DNA of 38,937 nt, taken from an uncultured Bacteroidales bacterium. GTDB lineage: Bacteria; Bacteroidota; Bacteroidia; Bacteroidales; Muribaculaceae. Shown here one piece after another: positions 26,306-35,479 of the stretch. The notes under the pieces were generated by a model. The model was given only the letters and a program-made list of their open reading frames with translations. It had not been told where the DNA came from and searched no databases. Every line of letters begins with the position of its first letter. The stretch's first letter is position 1. The stretch spans positions 1-38,937 of the forward strand of contig UQVH01000027.1 of NCBI GenBank assembly GCA_900544535.1, in the 5' to 3' direction. The position numbers and the translations under genes were made by a program.

Positions 26306-28441
26306 ATGAAACCCAATTTCAAAGAAATAGACATCGTTAACGACGCTTTCGGCGACCTCCATGTTCCCGAAACTCAGGGGGAAGACTGGATCACCCCGGA
26401 ACTGATCCCCGTCAAACCCATCTATACAAAGCAGGATCTCGAAGGACTCGAACACCTCAACTACGTTTCAGGTATTCCCCCCTTCCTGCGCGGTCCGTAC
26501 AGCGCCATGTATCCCCTGCGCCCCTGGACCATCCGTCAGTATGCCGGCTTCTCGACCGCCGCTGAATCGAACGCCTTCTACCGCCGCAACCTCGCGTCGG
26601 GCCAAAAAGGTCTGTCGGTGGCCTTCGACCTCGCCACACACCGCGGCTATGACGCAGACCACGAACGTGTGGTAGGCGACGTGGGCAAGGCCGGTGTGTC
26701 GATCTGCTCGCTTGAGGACATGAAGGTGCTCTTCGAGGGAATTCCCCTGAACAAGATGTCAGTCTCCATGACCATGAACGGCGCCGTGCTCCCCGTGCTC
26801 GCCTTCTACATCAACGCAGGTCTCGAACAGGGCGCCAAGCTTGAAGAAATGGCCGGTACCATCCAGAACGACATCCTCAAGGAGTTCATGGTGCGCAACA
26901 CCTATATCTATCCGCCGGAGTTCTCGATGCGTATCATCGCCGACATCTTCGAATACACTTCGCAGAACATGCCGAAGTTCAACTCGATCTCGATCTCCGG
27001 CTACCACATGCAGGAGGCAGGCGCAACCTGTGACATCGAGTTGGCCTACACTCTTGCCGACGGTCTCGAATATCTCCGTGCAGGTATCAACGCCGGCATC
27101 GACATCGACGCATTCGCTCCGCGTCTGTCGTTCTTCTGGGCCATCGGCATGAACTACTTCATGGAAGTTGCCAAGATGCGCGCCGCCCGTCTGCTCTGGG
27201 CCAAGATCGTCAAGCAGTTCAACCCGAAGAACCCAAAATCGCTCGCACTGCGCACACACTCGCAGACATCGGGCTGGTCGCTCACCGAACAGGACCCCTT
27301 CAACAACGTAGGCCGTACATGTATCGAGGCTATGGGCGCCGCTCTGGGCCACACACAGTCGCTCCACACCAACGCCCTTGACGAGGCAATCGCCCTCCCG
27401 ACCGACTTCTCGGCACGTATTGCCCGCAACACTCAGATCTACATTCAGGAAGAGACCATGGTCACCAAGCAGGTCGATCCGTGGGGCGGCAGCTACTATG
27501 TGGAAGCCCTCACCAACGAGATCGCTCACCGCGCCTGGGAACACATCCAGGAAATCGAGAAGCTCGGCGGCATGGCAAAGGCCATCGAGTCAGGTCTGCC
27601 CAAGATGCGTATCGAGGAAGCCTCGGCCCGCACCCAGGCCCGCATCGACTCCGGCCGTCAGACCATCGTCGGTATCAACAAATACCGTCTCGACCACGAA
27701 GATCCGATCGACATCCTTGAAATCGACAACACCGAGGTGCGCAAGGACCAGGTGGCACGTCTCGTCGACCTCAAGGCCCACCGCGACGAAAAGGCCGTCA
27801 AGGAAGCCCTCGCCGCCATCACCGAATGTGTCCGCACCAAGAAGGGCAACCTCCTGGATCTCGCCGTCAAGGCAGCCGGTCTGCGCGCCACACTCGGCGA
27901 AATCTCCGATGCCTGCGAAGAAGTTGTAGGCCGTTATAAAGCAGTAATCAGAACCATTTCAGGCGTGTACTCATCAGAAACCAAGGCTGATCCGGATTTC
28001 GTGAAGGCTCAGCAGATGTGCGAAGAATTCGCCAAGCGCGAAGGTCGTCAACCCCGTATCATGATCGCGAAGATGGGCCAGGACGGCCACGACCGCGGCG
28101 CAAAGGTCGTAGCCACCGGTTATGCCGACTGCGGATTCGACGTCGACATGGGTCCGCTCTTCCAGACTCCCGCCGAAGCTGCCCGTCAGGCAGTTGAAAA
28201 CGACGTCCACATCCTCGGCGTGTCGTCGCTTGCCGCCGGTCACAAGACTCTGATCCCGCAGGTGATCGAAGAGCTCAAAAAGCTCGGCCGCGAGGACATC
28301 ATGGTCACCGCCGGCGGTGTGATCCCCGCTCAGGACTATGACTTCCTCTACAAGGCAGGAGTCGCAGCCATCTTCGGCCCCGGCACCCGCATCCCGGTTT
28401 CGGCAATCAAGATGCTTGAACTCCTCGAAGGAGAGGAATAA
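26306..28441 (+). CDS. mutB: Methylmalonyl-CoA mutase large subunit
   Basis: 711 residues, catalytic alpha chain. The TIM-barrel start has GIPPFLRGPYSAMYPLRPWT and RQYAGFSTAAESNAFYRRNL. The substrate-binding region includes RGYDADHERVVGDVGKAGVS and NTQIYIQEETMVTKQVDPWG. The C-terminal cobalamin domain carries DGHDRG, with His595 as the cobalt ligand, and the SSLAAGHKTLIPQ loop. The start MKPNFKEIDIVND is canonical for Bacteroidetes MutB. It is the second gene of the mutAB unit and is followed 36 bp later by an inverted-hairpin repeat. Confidence 0.98.
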   Translation: MKPNFKEIDIVNDAFGDLHVPETQGEDWITPELIPVKPIYTKQDLEGLEHLNYVSGIPPFLRGPYSAMYPLRPWTIRQYAGFSTAAESNAFYRRNLASGQKGLSVAFDLATHRGYDADHERVVGDVGKAGVSICSLEDMKVLFEGIPLNKMSVSMTMNGAVLPVLAFYINAGLEQGAKLEEMAGTIQNDILKEFMVRNTYIYPPEFSMRIIADIFEYTSQNMPKFNSISISGYHMQEAGATCDIELAYTLADGLEYLRAGINAGIDIDAFAPRLSFFWAIGMNYFMEVAKMRAARLLWAKIVKQFNPKNPKSLALRTHSQTSGWSLTEQDPFNNVGRTCIEAMGAALGHTQSLHTNALDEAIALPTDFSARIARNTQIYIQEETMVTKQVDPWGGSYYVEALTNEIAHRAWEHIQEIEKLGGMAKAIESGLPKMRIEEASARTQARIDSGRQTIVGINKYRLDHEDPIDILEIDNTEVRKDQVARLVDLKAHRDEKAVKEALAAITECVRTKKGNLLDLAVKAAGLRATLGEISDACEEVVGRYKAVIRTISGVYSSETKADPDFVKAQQMCEEFAKREGRQPRIMIAKMGQDGHDRGAKVVATGYADCGFDVDMGPLFQTPAEAARQAVENDVHILGVSSLAAGHKTLIPQVIEELKKLGREDIMVTAGGVIPAQDYDFLYKAGVAAIFGPGTRIPVSAIKMLELLEGEE

Positions 28442-28477
28442 CAGACAGAATACCCCACGCCATCGAAAGATGGCCCG

Positions 28478-28557
28478 GTAGGGACGCTTTTCAAAGCGTC
28501 CGCGTCCTGACGGATTGAACCTCAGGCAATTGCGGACGCTTTGAAAAGCGTCCCTAC
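28478..28557. repeat. Inverted-hairpin repeat, copy 1
   Basis: 80 bp with perfect 26-bp inverted ends (28478-28503 and 28532-28557). Each end is itself a hairpin, GGACGCTTT / AAAGCGTCC (28482-28501 and 28534-28553). The 28-bp centre folds as CCTGA / TCAGG and contains GAACCTCAGG. A second copy lies at 32251-32332. This is the layout of a BIME (paired REP) or tiny MITE. It carries no T-run, so it is not an ordinary terminator. Confidence 0.85.
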
Positions 28558-28580
28558 TGCAATAACCAATTGCATATCAG

Positions 28581-29756
28581 ATGGATAATTTTACATTTTG
28601 CACCCCTACGCGCTATCTCTTCGGGCGCGGGGTCGAGAACGAGGCCGGAAAGCTCTGCAAGAAAGCCGGCTGGAAGAAAGTGATGATAGTCTATGGCGGC
28701 GGATCGGCTGTGCGCAGCGGGCTGCTTGACCGTGTTGGCCGTTCGTTGGAGGCCGAAGGGATCGCTGTGGTCACGCTCGGCGGAGTCCGGCCCAATCCGA
28801 CCGACGATCTTGTCTATGAAGGTATTCGGATTGCCCGTGAGGAAGAGATTGAAGCCCTGCTCGCTGTCGGCGGAGGGTCGGTGATCGACACCGCCAAAGC
28901 GATAGCCGCCGGTGTGCCTTACGAGGGTGATTTCTGGGATTTCTATGCCGGAAAGGCCGTTGTGGAGACCGCACTCCCGATCGGCGTAGTGCTCACGATC
29001 CCCGCCGCCGGAAGCGAGGGGAGCGGCAATTCCGTCATTACCCGTCTCGACGGTCTGCACAAGCTCTCGCTGCGCACCGAAACGGCACTGCGCCCGAAAT
29101 TCGCCTGTCTGAATCCGGAACTTACTTTCACTCTGCCACCTTACCAGACGGCAAGCGGAATAGCCGACATGATGGTGCACATCTTTGAGCGCTATTTCTC
29201 GCCGACAGAAGGGGTAGAGGTGACCGACCGCATTGCCGAGGGGCTGCTCAAAGCCATAATTGCCGAAGCGCCGAAAGTGATGGCCTGTCCTGACGACTAT
29301 GATGCCCGCGCGAATATCATGTGGAGCGGAACGCTGGCCCACAACGGCATCTGCGGCTGCGGGCGCCGGGAGGACTGGGCGTCGCATTTCATGGAGCATG
29401 AGCTGAGCGCGGTCTACGGTGTGACCCACGGGGCCGGACTTGCTGTCATCGTGCCGGCATGGATGGAATTCGTGTCGCGCAGCAAACCCGCGAAGGTAGC
29501 TCAGTTGGGCCGCAGAGTATTCGACGTACAGGCCTCTGATGACGTTGAGGCCGCCCGTGAGGCCGTCAGCCGTCTGCGCGCATTTTTCAGCTCGATAGGA
29601 CTTCCGGTCACGATGAAAGCCCTCGGTGTGGAGTCACCTGACATCAGTCTGTTGGTCAGAAAACTTCATGAAAACAAAGGGCCTGTGGTTGGCGCCTACA
29701 TCCCTCTCGGTCCTGCCGAAACTGAAGCGATCTATCGTCTTGCAGCACAGGAATGA
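28581..29756 (+). CDS. Iron-containing alcohol dehydrogenase
   Basis: 391 residues, group III metal-dependent alcohol dehydrogenase close to the butanol dehydrogenase / YqhD branch. The nucleotide site is in LLAVGGGSVIDTAKAIA. The metal ligands fit Asp196 and His200 (IADMMVHIFE), His269 and His283 (HFMEHELSAVYGVTHGAG), with the standard 14-residue spacing of the last two. It reduces aldehydes with NAD(P)H. The natural substrate is not evident. It lies between mutB and the pectate lyases, 23 bp after the first repeat copy, and has no clear promoter of its own. Confidence 0.93.
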   Translation: MDNFTFCTPTRYLFGRGVENEAGKLCKKAGWKKVMIVYGGGSAVRSGLLDRVGRSLEAEGIAVVTLGGVRPNPTDDLVYEGIRIAREEEIEALLAVGGGSVIDTAKAIAAGVPYEGDFWDFYAGKAVVETALPIGVVLTIPAAGSEGSGNSVITRLDGLHKLSLRTETALRPKFACLNPELTFTLPPYQTASGIADMMVHIFERYFSPTEGVEVTDRIAEGLLKAIIAEAPKVMACPDDYDARANIMWSGTLAHNGICGCGRREDWASHFMEHELSAVYGVTHGAGLAVIVPAWMEFVSRSKPAKVAQLGRRVFDVQASDDVEAAREAVSRLRAFFSSIGLPVTMKALGVESPDISLLVRKLHENKGPVVGAYIPLGPAETEAIYRLAAQE

Positions 29757-29815
29757 CCGGAGAGGTATACAAATCACTGTTTTTGGTGTGAAAATTACGG
29801 AGGATGGTAGATTTT

Positions 29816-29847
29816 TTTGATTATGGCCGAAAAATCTCTTATCTTTG
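29816..29847 (+). promoter_or_regulatory. Promoter for the first PL1 gene
   Basis: TTTG (29816-29819), 20-bp spacer, TATCTTTG (29840-29847), ending 75 bp before the ATG at 29923. Confidence 0.6.
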
Positions 29848-29922
29848 CATATTGAGAAAGAATGCCTTAAATTGAAAAAACTTAAAACTCTATACCTTAT
29901 TATAACCATTTTACCTTACAAC

Positions 29923-32208
29923 ATGAAAAGATTTGCAATATTCACCCTTGTCGCATTGCTTTGCTCGATGCTCGGTTTCGCCGAAACCAAGACCGGAAAG
30001 CTTGAAGCATTTCCCGGAGCAGAGGGCTACGGCCGTTATACAACCGGAGGCCGAGGTGGCAAAGTCTACAAGGTGACAACTTTGGAAGACAACAACGAGC
30101 CGGGATCATTCCGCTATGCCTGCAATCAGAGCGGAAAACGTACCATCGTTTTTGAAGTTTCCGGAACAATTCATCTGAATTCCACTCTTGACCTGAGAAA
30201 CGGCAATGTTACGATTGCCGGCCAGACCGCGCCCGGTGACGGAATCTGTATAACCGATTATCCGTTCCAGATCCGTGCCAACAATGTCATTATCCGCTTC
30301 ATGCGTTTTCGCCTCGGCAACAAAAACGCCACTCTCGGAGGTGCTGACGGCTGGGACGCACTCGGCGCACTGGATCAGAAAGATATTATCGTCGATCACT
30401 GTTCTGTGAGCTGGAGCCTTGACGAATGCCTGTCGTTCAGCGGCGTGGAGAACACCACCGTACAGTGGTGCATCGTAGCCAGCAGCCTTGTGCATTCCGG
30501 TCACAGCAAGGGCAATCACGGTTACGGCGGCAACTGGGGTGGCAAACACGCTTCGTACCACCACAATCTGATGGCCAATCATACCTCGCGCGCACCGCGC
30601 CTCGGCCCGCGTCCTACCACTCAGATGGAAGAGTATATGGATATGCGTAACAATGTGCTATTCAACTATTCCGGCGAAAGCTGCTATGGCGGCGAGGGTA
30701 TGAACGTCAACATTGTCAACAATTACTACCAGCCCGGTCCCGGCAATAAGTATGTCAATGGTTCAGATAACAAAAAATACCGTATTGCCGGTATCGGAAT
30801 CAGAACCAACGAATATGTGACCAATAGTCCGGCTTATGCTCCGGCTCTTCACAAGGTAGGCACCTACTATGTAGACGGTAATAAAAACCATAAGTTCTCG
30901 GTGGTACTGAACGATAACTGGACCTATGGTATGTACAACCAGATCGACTGGAGCGGGTGGGATGATCTCGCCAACACCGCTGCCAAGCGGGAGCAGCTGA
31001 AAAAGGATATGAGGCTTGATCTGCCGATCGAGTTTGAATATACCACAACTCACAGCGTTGACGATGCATATTATAGTGTCTACGATTATGTCGGTGCCTG
31101 CCGTTTCAAGACAGCAAGCGACAGATATGTGACACGCGATGCATATGATACCGCTATTCTTGACGACATGGCCGGAAACAAGGCTTCTCTCGGTACCGGA
31201 GATGAATATGATAAGAATAACAACAAGACCGGCAAAAAAATGGGTGCAGGTTTTATCAATACTGTTGATGATATTACTTATCCGTCGAAATATAAAGCCG
31301 GTACGGATTATGACGCAGCAACCAAACTCCCGATTCTGAACTCTACTGCCGCTCCGAAAGACACTGACGGCGACGGCATTCCTGATGCCTGGGAGGTTGA
31401 AAACGGTCTCAATCCCAACGATGCGGCTGACGGTGCGGCTCGTTCTGCTTCGGGCTATACCAACCTTGAACTTTACATGAACTCGCTGGTTCAGCGTATT
31501 GTCGACGGCGGCAATGCCAAAGGCAAGATGCTCAACGATCAGCTGACATATGCCGACAACGCTGTGGAACTTCCCGTCTACGATCCCTCGCTCGATGTTG
31601 AAGATCCGGAGCCCGACACTCCCGATCCCGGCGAAACTACTACCGAGGACATTACATTCTCGAATTACTCCACTGCCGACAACGGCGCATGGGTGTTTAA
31701 TAACGGATTCAAGATTATCACCGACAAGGCATGCAGCAAGGGAACCAGTGAAGACTATATCAAATATTCGCGTAATGTGGATTTTGAAGTTATCTGCCCT
31801 GACGGAAAAGTTGCGACCGCAGTTGCCTTTGACGGCTATTCAAATGACTTCAATGATGCTAGCTTATCAAAAGTAAACGGCGAGGATACATCCGCAGAAT
31901 TCGTTTTCCCTGCAAAGGTTAGAGCTGATGCAAGCGACACCAAGGGGACAATGGTATATAAACAATATAGCAAGACCTTCTCATCTCCGGTGTCAAGATT
32001 CGTATTCCGTGCCGCCGGTTCTCAGGTTGGTCTGAAACTAACCGTAACTCTTGCAAATGAAGGCGAATCCGGTATCGAGGATATTGTTATCGATACGGTT
32101 AAGCCTGAGGGCAACGGCAAGATATACAACATCATGGGTGTCGAGGTCAAGGAGCCGCTGCTCCCCGGCGTCTATATCCGTGACGGCAAGAAGTTCCTTG
32201 TCAAATAA
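29923..32208 (+). CDS. PL1-family pectate lyase-like protein with type IX-like tail
   Basis: 761 residues from the ATG at 29923, which starts a Sec signal (FAIFTLVALLCSMLGFA). The catalytic part (about 25-470) is a pectate-lyase-type parallel beta-helix: AFPGAEGYGRYTTGGRGGKV, GDGICITDYPF, VDHCSVSWSLDE, GYGGNWGG, and NHTSRAPR (219-226), whose RxPR matches the family's active-site region. A calcium loop DTDGDGIPDAWE starts at residue 480. A beta-sandwich-like domain (about 560-715) precedes the tail KIYNIMGVEV...PGVYIRDGKKFLVK, which resembles short type IX sorting signals. It is probably a secreted or surface enzyme that cuts pectic galacturonan. Exact substrate unknown. Confidence 0.88.
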   Translation: MKRFAIFTLVALLCSMLGFAETKTGKLEAFPGAEGYGRYTTGGRGGKVYKVTTLEDNNEPGSFRYACNQSGKRTIVFEVSGTIHLNSTLDLRNGNVTIAGQTAPGDGICITDYPFQIRANNVIIRFMRFRLGNKNATLGGADGWDALGALDQKDIIVDHCSVSWSLDECLSFSGVENTTVQWCIVASSLVHSGHSKGNHGYGGNWGGKHASYHHNLMANHTSRAPRLGPRPTTQMEEYMDMRNNVLFNYSGESCYGGEGMNVNIVNNYYQPGPGNKYVNGSDNKKYRIAGIGIRTNEYVTNSPAYAPALHKVGTYYVDGNKNHKFSVVLNDNWTYGMYNQIDWSGWDDLANTAAKREQLKKDMRLDLPIEFEYTTTHSVDDAYYSVYDYVGACRFKTASDRYVTRDAYDTAILDDMAGNKASLGTGDEYDKNNNKTGKKMGAGFINTVDDITYPSKYKAGTDYDAATKLPILNSTAAPKDTDGDGIPDAWEVENGLNPNDAADGAARSASGYTNLELYMNSLVQRIVDGGNAKGKMLNDQLTYADNAVELPVYDPSLDVEDPEPDTPDPGETTTEDITFSNYSTADNGAWVFNNGFKIITDKACSKGTSEDYIKYSRNVDFEVICPDGKVATAVAFDGYSNDFNDASLSKVNGEDTSAEFVFPAKVRADASDTKGTMVYKQYSKTFSSPVSRFVFRAAGSQVGLKLTVTLANEGESGIEDIVIDTVKPEGNGKIYNIMGVEVKEPLLPGVYIRDGKKFLVK

Positions 32209-32250
32209 CTGACAGCGTATAATTGTAATCATATAAAGATATGATTGAAA

Positions 32251-32332
32251 TGTAGGGACGCTTTTTTAAGCGTCCGCAATCGCCTGAGGTTCGGTACGTC
32301 AGGAAGCGGACGCTTTAAAAAGCGTCCCTACA
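32251..32332. repeat. Inverted-hairpin repeat, copy 2
   Basis: 82 bp with 27-bp inverted ends differing at one base. End hairpins are at 32256-32275 and 32308-32327. The centre CCTGAGGTTC...TCAGG is the inverse of the centre of copy 1, so the copies lie in opposite orientation. It separates the two PL1 genes. Confidence 0.85.
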
Positions 32333-32373
32333 TTTTGTGATAAAGCAATGAATGAAATTTTTATTCTGAAATC

Positions 32374-35361
32374 ATGATAAAAGGGATTCAGATTCTGACA
32401 GCCGGACTGTTGCTGGCTTCAGGTGTTGTCATGGCGGCTCCACCGGATGGTTTTCCAAGATCCATGCAGGACCGTCCACGTAAGGAGAGACAAAGAAATA
32501 TTGTGCCGTCGCAGTGGGTGAGGCCATCTGTGGCCGCTTTTCCCGGTGCCGAGGGCTTCGGCATGTGGACCACCGGCGGACGCGGCGGAAAAGTGTATCA
32601 CGTCACCACGCTTGAAGATACTGACGCCCCCGGTTCGTTCCGCTACGCCTGCAATCAGACAGGTCCGCGCACGATCGTGTTTGATGTCGACGGCACCATT
32701 TTCCTGAAATCACCCCTGCGTATGGAGAATCCTGACGTGACCATAGCCGGGCAGACCGCTCCGGGCGACGGTGTCTGCATCGCCGACTATCCGTTCTCGA
32801 TTCAGGCTGACAATGTGATTGTGCGTTTCATGCGTTTCCGCCTCGGCGACCGCGAAGTGGCCCACCATGAGGGCGACGGTCTCGGCGGCAGCGGACACCG
32901 CAATGTGATGGTGGATCACTGTTCGGTCAGCTGGAGCATTGACGAGTGCATTTCTGTCTACGGCATGAGGGATTTCACGGTGCAGTGGTGCATCGCCTCA
33001 CACAGTCTCCACAACAGCGGTCATCAGAAAGGCCCGCACGGCTACGGGGGCAACTGGGGCGGCAGCGGCGCCAGCTATCACCACAATCTGATAGCCAACC
33101 ACACCTCGCGCACGCCGCGTCTCGGACCGAGCCCGCATACGCAGACCGATGAACGCATGGACTTGCGCAACAATGTGATATACAACCACGGCTCAAACGG
33201 CTGCTACGGCGGCGAGGGCATGACGGTCAACATCGTCAACAACTATTTCAAGCCCGGCAAAACCACAAACACCATGCCTGAGCGCATAGCCGGCCCCGGC
33301 ATCCGCACAGTGCAGTACTGTCTCGACGGACGCGGCCTCGCCGAGGACTACAATAGTCTGTTCGGCACCTCGCTGACCCGTGACGACGTGAAAGGTCTTC
33401 GTAAGGGTGGCGCCGCAAAGGGGGTGAACCGCGTGAGCATTGCCGGGCGCACATTTGACATCGACATGGCCGACAACAGCATAGAGGTCGACGGCCGGAA
33501 GATAAAAGTGGGCTGGAATGTATGGCGCCCTATGCTTCACAAATGGGGTCAATTCTATGTCGACGGCAATGTGAACCATGACATAGCGGCCGTAGGCGGC
33601 GACAACTGGAAAACCGGAGTGCTCCGGCAGATAAATCCCGAAAACTGCGACGGTTACTGGGACAAGTCGATTGCCGCGGCGATAAAGCTTGACAGCCCGA
33701 TGGATTTCGAGACCGTCACCACCCACAGCGCCGCCGAGGCCTGTGACCGTGTGCTTGACTGCGCCGGAGCTTCGCTGCACCGCGATGCCTATGATGAACT
33801 TGTAATCAGGGACGTGCGCGACGGCAGTGCGACTTTCGGCAACAACGGCATTATCGACAGCCAGAACGATATCGTCTATCCCGACGGTTCACGCGGCTGG
33901 CCGGCACTGCGCAGCGGTGCATCACGCACCGACTCGGACAGCGACGGAATACCGGACGAGTGGGAAAAGGCCCACGGACTCAATCCCGACGATGCTTCTG
34001 ACGGAAGCCGTCTGACAAAGTTGGGCTACACCAATCTGGAACTCTACCTTAATTCGTTGGTGGCCGATATCGTTGAAGCCGGACTGAAAGGCGGGACACC
34101 CTGCGCTCAGATCCGCGAGACCTCATCATCGGACTTCGGTCGGAAATTCGAGGAGAGGACACTCCGTCTTGACTATCTTTTTACTGCAACACCTTCGGGA
34201 GAGCGGGGAGTGGCGCTTTCGGGTCAGTCATACATGGACGGCTGGGCGGGGCGCCGTCACCGGATGGCGGAACTTCCGCTCCGCGGCAACGGCATTGTGA
34301 CCGTGGTTTCGGAAGCCGACGGTGACACGCTCTACCGTACCTCGTTCTCGTCGCTTTATCACGAGTGGCTGACGACCGACGAGGCTGCCACAACCTCCAA
34401 GGCGTTCGAACATACGGTTCTGCTCCCTTATCCCTCGGCTCCGGCACTCATAACGGTCGAACTTCTTGACAATCGCCAGCGTCCGATGGCCTCGATGACC
34501 CACCGTTTCCGTCCTGACGACATTTTGATTGCGCGCAAAGGTCATGGCCGTGTGGCCGAACACCGCTATCTCCATCGTGGAGGCGACCCGAAAGAGGCCA
34601 TCGATGTTGCCATTCTCGCAGAGGGCTACACCCGCGCCGAGATGGACAGCTTTTACCGCCATGCGCGGACTGCCGTGGAGGCGATCCTATCCTACGAGCC
34701 TTTCAAATCGCGGGCCGACAAGTTCAATTTCGTCGCCGTGGCCACGCCGTCGGAAGACTCCGGTGTCAGTGTGCCGCGTCTCGGTGAGTGGAGATCGACG
34801 GCCTTCTCATCGCATTTCAGCACTTTCTACTCGGATCGTTATCTGACCAGTCTGCATGTCAAGGATATTAATGACGCTTTGTCCGGAATACCCTACGAGC
34901 ATATCATCATTCTCGCCAACACTCCGGAATATGGCGGTGGAGGTATCTACAACAGCTACACTCTCACCACCGCTCGCCACAAGCAGTTCCGTCCGGTCGT
35001 GGTCCACGAGTTCGGCCACAGCTTCGGAGGACTTGCCGACGAATATTTCTACGAGTCGGAGGCCAATGAAGAAGCCTATCCCACCGAAGTCGAGCCTTGG
35101 GAACCGAACATCACAACATTGGCCGATTTCAAAGGCAAGTGGGAAAATCTGATCCCCAAGGACGCTCCGCGGCCCACTCCGGTCAGCGAGGCCGCGAAGT
35201 GGCCGGTAGGTCTCTATGAGGGAGGAGGCTATGTGTCGCACGGAGTCTACCGTCCGGCCGACAACTGCCGGATGCGCACCAACACCGCACCCGACTTCTG
35301 TCCCGCCTGCCGTCAGGCACTCTGCCGCCTGATAGATTTCTACACGGGAGACGAACTATAA
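32374..35361 (+). CDS. PL1 pectate lyase-like / M64 metallopeptidase fusion
   Basis: 995 residues in one uninterrupted frame. After a signal peptide (ILTAGLLLASGVVMA), residues about 45-515 are a beta-helix lyase close to the preceding protein (AFPGAEGFGMWTTGGRGGKV, VDHCSVSWSIDE, NHTSRTPR at 242-249). A calcium loop DSDSDGIPDEWE starts at 520. From Phe588 the sequence is a complete M64 peptidase: an N-terminal beta domain (FEERTLRLDYLFTA onwards) and a zinc domain with HEFGHSFGGLADEYF (His878, Glu879, His882). The C-terminus (CPACRQALCRLIDFY) is typical of M64 and has no sorting tail. M64 enzymes are known as IgA-type peptidases in Bacteroidetes. The natural substrate of this fusion is unknown. 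Confidence 0.88.
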   Translation: MIKGIQILTAGLLLASGVVMAAPPDGFPRSMQDRPRKERQRNIVPSQWVRPSVAAFPGAEGFGMWTTGGRGGKVYHVTTLEDTDAPGSFRYACNQTGPRTIVFDVDGTIFLKSPLRMENPDVTIAGQTAPGDGVCIADYPFSIQADNVIVRFMRFRLGDREVAHHEGDGLGGSGHRNVMVDHCSVSWSIDECISVYGMRDFTVQWCIASHSLHNSGHQKGPHGYGGNWGGSGASYHHNLIANHTSRTPRLGPSPHTQTDERMDLRNNVIYNHGSNGCYGGEGMTVNIVNNYFKPGKTTNTMPERIAGPGIRTVQYCLDGRGLAEDYNSLFGTSLTRDDVKGLRKGGAAKGVNRVSIAGRTFDIDMADNSIEVDGRKIKVGWNVWRPMLHKWGQFYVDGNVNHDIAAVGGDNWKTGVLRQINPENCDGYWDKSIAAAIKLDSPMDFETVTTHSAAEACDRVLDCAGASLHRDAYDELVIRDVRDGSATFGNNGIIDSQNDIVYPDGSRGWPALRSGASRTDSDSDGIPDEWEKAHGLNPDDASDGSRLTKLGYTNLELYLNSLVADIVEAGLKGGTPCAQIRETSSSDFGRKFEERTLRLDYLFTATPSGERGVALSGQSYMDGWAGRRHRMAELPLRGNGIVTVVSEADGDTLYRTSFSSLYHEWLTTDEAATTSKAFEHTVLLPYPSAPALITVELLDNRQRPMASMTHRFRPDDILIARKGHGRVAEHRYLHRGGDPKEAIDVAILAEGYTRAEMDSFYRHARTAVEAILSYEPFKSRADKFNFVAVATPSEDSGVSVPRLGEWRSTAFSSHFSTFYSDRYLTSLHVKDINDALSGIPYEHIIILANTPEYGGGGIYNSYTLTTARHKQFRPVVVHEFGHSFGGLADEYFYESEANEEAYPTEVEPWEPNITTLADFKGKWENLIPKDAPRPTPVSEAAKWPVGLYEGGGYVSHGVYRPADNCRMRTNTAPDFCPACRQALCRLIDFYTGDEL

Positions 35362-35374
35362 TGGCGGAAAAAGT

Positions 35375-35405
35375 TTTGATAAATCAATTAAAATCCTTAC
35401 CTTTG
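35375..35405 (+). promoter_or_regulatory. Promoter for rpmE2
   Basis: TTTG (35375-35378), 19-bp spacer, TACCTTTG (35398-35405), 74 bp before the start codon. Confidence 0.65.
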
Positions 35406-35479
35406 CACCGCCATTACGAATCTACGCGCCCTACCAGCGCAACGATCACTTCTGACAACGAAAAAATCACAATAATAAA

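Noticed and set aside
28478..28557. Simple terminator after mutB
   Set aside because: Nearly identical copy at 32251-32332, two hairpins and no T-run show a repeat element, although it may still slow transcription.
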